Shown piece after piece: positions 62,653 to 64,000 of a stretch of DNA of 64,000 nucleotides; positions within the stretch are counted from its first letter, which is position 1, and each line of letters opens with the position of its first letter. Location: the NCBI RefSeq assembly GCF_002734215.1, contig NZ_NSEB01000003.1, positions 140,639 to 204,638 on the forward strand, read 5' to 3'. The translations under genes and the position numbers were made by a program. This DNA comes from Fredinandcohnia onubensis. GTDB lineage: Bacteria > Bacillota > Bacilli > Bacillales > Bacillaceae_L. The notes below the pieces were generated by a model that saw nothing but the letters and a program-made list of their open reading frames with translations, made no database searches and had not been told where the DNA came from.

Positions 62653-63699
62653 TTAATTTAGTTTTCCAATGTAGGCTAATTCTGAAACATCATTTGAGTC
62701 AGTAGAACCATCAAGAATTTTGCGGATATCGAGTAAAGTATCCTGTAAACTAATCGATTCACCTTTTTTACCAGTAAAGGCTTCAGCTACATAAAATGGT
62801 TGAGTTAAATATGCTTCAAGACGTTCACCACGCTTGTAGGTTTGAACCTCTGTTTCTGGTAGCTTTTCAAGCCCATGCACCGTAACGAGTGAACGAAGCT
62901 CGCGGTATCTTCGTAATAGTTTTTTGGCGCGCTGTTGGATTGTGAAATGTGTTTGGTCTAGGTGTGCCCCTTCAAGAACAGAAGAGGTTGAGTATACTGG
63001 ATTAATGGCAGGGTATTGATGTCTTGCAGTGAGGTCAGCGTCAAATTGCCATAATGTTTCAAGTGGTCCAAATGGAACATCCTCATCTACAACTTCACCT
63101 TTTAAGTCCACAAGAACCGTAGTGACAGAGTCAATTCCAATTGAATGTAATTTTTCTTGCAGGGTTTGGATTTCTCCCGTGATCACATGTGATCGGTCCG
63201 CTGCAAAAACAATTTCCTTAGTCATCCCAATCTTTGCGATTTCATCGTAGGCTTCTTTAATTGTTTTGACTTGGATTTGAACTTCATCTAAAACATCGTT
63301 CACTCCTAGATGATCTCCTTCCGGTAACAGCAATACAGTCGTGAAATCATTGTTACGCAAGCGATGGAATAATTCTGCTAGAACTACAAGTTGCCCCATT
63401 CCTGGGCGAGCGACAAGACCAACAGTACCTCCTTTTGCTAACGGAGCAAAGACATCAAGCGTTTTAATCCCAGTTTCAATCATTTCCATTTTCTCCCCTC
63501 GAATTAATAATTCATCCAAACTACATTCAGCTAAATCAGCAAGCGCCACAAGTGTGCGTACCTCCGCGCGGCCCACCGGAATTTTTCCAGTACACAGATT
63601 AGAGACAGTGGCCGGACGTAATCCTACTGAACGAGCAGCAGTCGTTAAATTGGGTACCCTTCTACGCAGTAAAGAGACATTGAGTCGAATATCTTCCAA
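62653..63699 (-). CDS. HTH protein fused to a degenerate F1-ATPase beta subunit
   Basis: A 348-residue protein. Residues ~15-67 are an XRE/Cro-type HTH (TTAARSVGLRPATVSNLCTGKI, then LADLAECSLDELL). From ~75 it aligns by eye with F1-ATPase beta: ETGIKTLDVFAPLAKGGTVGL (beta: TGIKVvDLLAPY-GGKIGL), YPAINPVYSTSSVL (YPAVDPLDSTSRI) and LTQPFYVAEAFTGKKGE (LSQPFxVAEVFTG). The Walker A loop GGAGVGKT is replaced by ARPGMGQL (97-104), without the Lys and Thr; the catalytic GER segment and much of the middle are gone. It is therefore unlikely to hydrolyse ATP. The TTG at 63699 has AAGAGGTG 8 nt upstream; the GTG at 63708 overlaps it. Confidence 0.8.
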   Translation of the reverse strand: MEDIRLNVSLLRRRVPNLTTAARSVGLRPATVSNLCTGKIPVGRAEVRTLVALADLAECSLDELLIRGEKMEMIETGIKTLDVFAPLAKGGTVGLVARPGMGQLVVLAELFHRLRNNDFTTVLLLPEGDHLGVNDVLDEVQIQVKTIKEAYDEIAKIGMTKEIVFAADRSHVITGEIQTLQEKLHSIGIDSVTTVLVDLKGEVVDEDVPFGPLETLWQFDADLTARHQYPAINPVYSTSSVLEGAHLDQTHFTIQQRAKKLLRRYRELRSLVTVHGLEKLPETEVQTYKRGERLEAYLTQPFYVAEAFTGKKGESISLQDTLLDIRKILDGSTDSNDVSELAYIGKLN

Positions 63700-63897
63700 A
63701 ATTTTCACCTCTTGTTACTTTTTAGAGTAATCTAAATTTCGTTTGGATGCAATAGTTATTTTCGCTGTGGCGTAATTTTTTTTACGTTCATGGATTTAGA
63801 ATGCTAAAATTGATAGAAAAAAATTAAAACTAACGATTGTCCAGTCTTAAGCTAGTTCGCCAGGGTCTCGTGCTTTCGATGAGTGGCCGTCTTTCTC

Positions 63898-64000
63898 CCC
63901 TCAACCTTATAAAGGTGAAAGTAGGAGGTAATCGTACCCTCATATGCCGAAAGCTACCCAAGTGAGGGTACGAATAGGTGGTAATCGTACCCTCAAATGC
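63898..64000. repeat. Palindromic repeat array 5 (53-bp period, cut by window end)
   Basis: GGTAATCGTACCCTCA occurs at 63927 and 63980, 53 bp apart. Between them TCGTACCCTCA and TGAGGGTACGA form perfect 11-bp inverted arms with a 20-bp spacer. A weaker inverted repeat (TCAACCTT / AAGGTGA) lies at 63901-63918. The array runs past the window edge. The rest of the 63700-64000 region shows no gene. Confidence 0.7.

Noticed and set aside
62653..63699. Genuine atpD (ATP synthase beta)
   Set aside because: It is too short, has lost the Walker A Lys/Thr and the catalytic GER region, carries an HTH and is not among atp genes.

Overview
The window looks like chromosomal DNA of a Bacillaceae bacterium: low GC, strong AAGGAGG-type ribosome sites, frequent TTG/GTG starts, and families typical of Bacillus (YueI, YwbE, YesLMN, QoxABCD, MhqR-type operator, VanW, a PdaA-like deacetylase). 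Nitrate respiration, pyruvate formate-lyase and Fnr-like/Rex-like sites point to a facultative anaerobe. The genus cannot be fixed from the sequence alone. No rRNA, tRNA, insertion sequence, prophage or CRISPR was seen.

Layout. 1-3 kb: 3' part of a DbpA-type RNA helicase, an alpha/beta hydrolase, a small membrane protein and YueI. 3.2-12.8 kb: nitrate respiration, namely a NarK transporter with an added C-terminal PAS domain, a hemerythrin-like protein, two unknown small proteins and narGHJI. The narJ-narI gap holds a cluster of DnaA boxes. 12.9-17.1 kb: a phased palindromic repeat array, a 21-bp-phased direct-repeat array, an MhqR-type operator driving a dioxygenase and a flavin reductase, a Gln/Asn-rich repeat protein and VanW. 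17.1-21.3 kb: qoxABCD quinol oxidase with Fnr-like and Rex-like sites. 21.3-26.8 kb: RDD protein, DsbA-like protein, an unknown membrane pair, an EamA exporter and an AraC regulator.

27.4-39.2 kb is a nitrogen assimilation block: asnB, gltB, gltD, dapL, dapF, glnA. asnB and gltB share a conserved promoter module. 39.3-44 kb: yebC behind a structured leader, a DUF2500 protein, an M3-type peptidase, a 49-residue CxxC protein, a small HTH protein and a D-2-hydroxyacid dehydrogenase. 44-52.2 kb: an alpha-glucoside system (YesL, YesM/YesN two-component pair, binding protein, two permeases, oligo-1,6-glucosidase). 53-56 kb: pflB-pflA under a well-formed Fnr/Rex-type promoter. 56.2-61.6 kb: a sigma/anti-sigma pair, YwbE, a polysaccharide deacetylase, a nitrilase and a GNAT-like protein. 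61.7-63.7 kb: a CtaG-like oxidase assembly protein behind an Fnr-like promoter, convergent with a gene fusing an XRE-type HTH to a degenerate F1-ATPase beta subunit.

Two threads deserve attention. First, five separate intergenic arrays of different sequence share a 52-53 bp period (five helical turns) built on roughly 25-bp inverted repeats, and a sixth array has a 21-bp period (two turns). Second, the HTH/pseudo-F1-beta fusion at the right end looks like an enzyme fold converted to a regulator, next to a respiratory gene.
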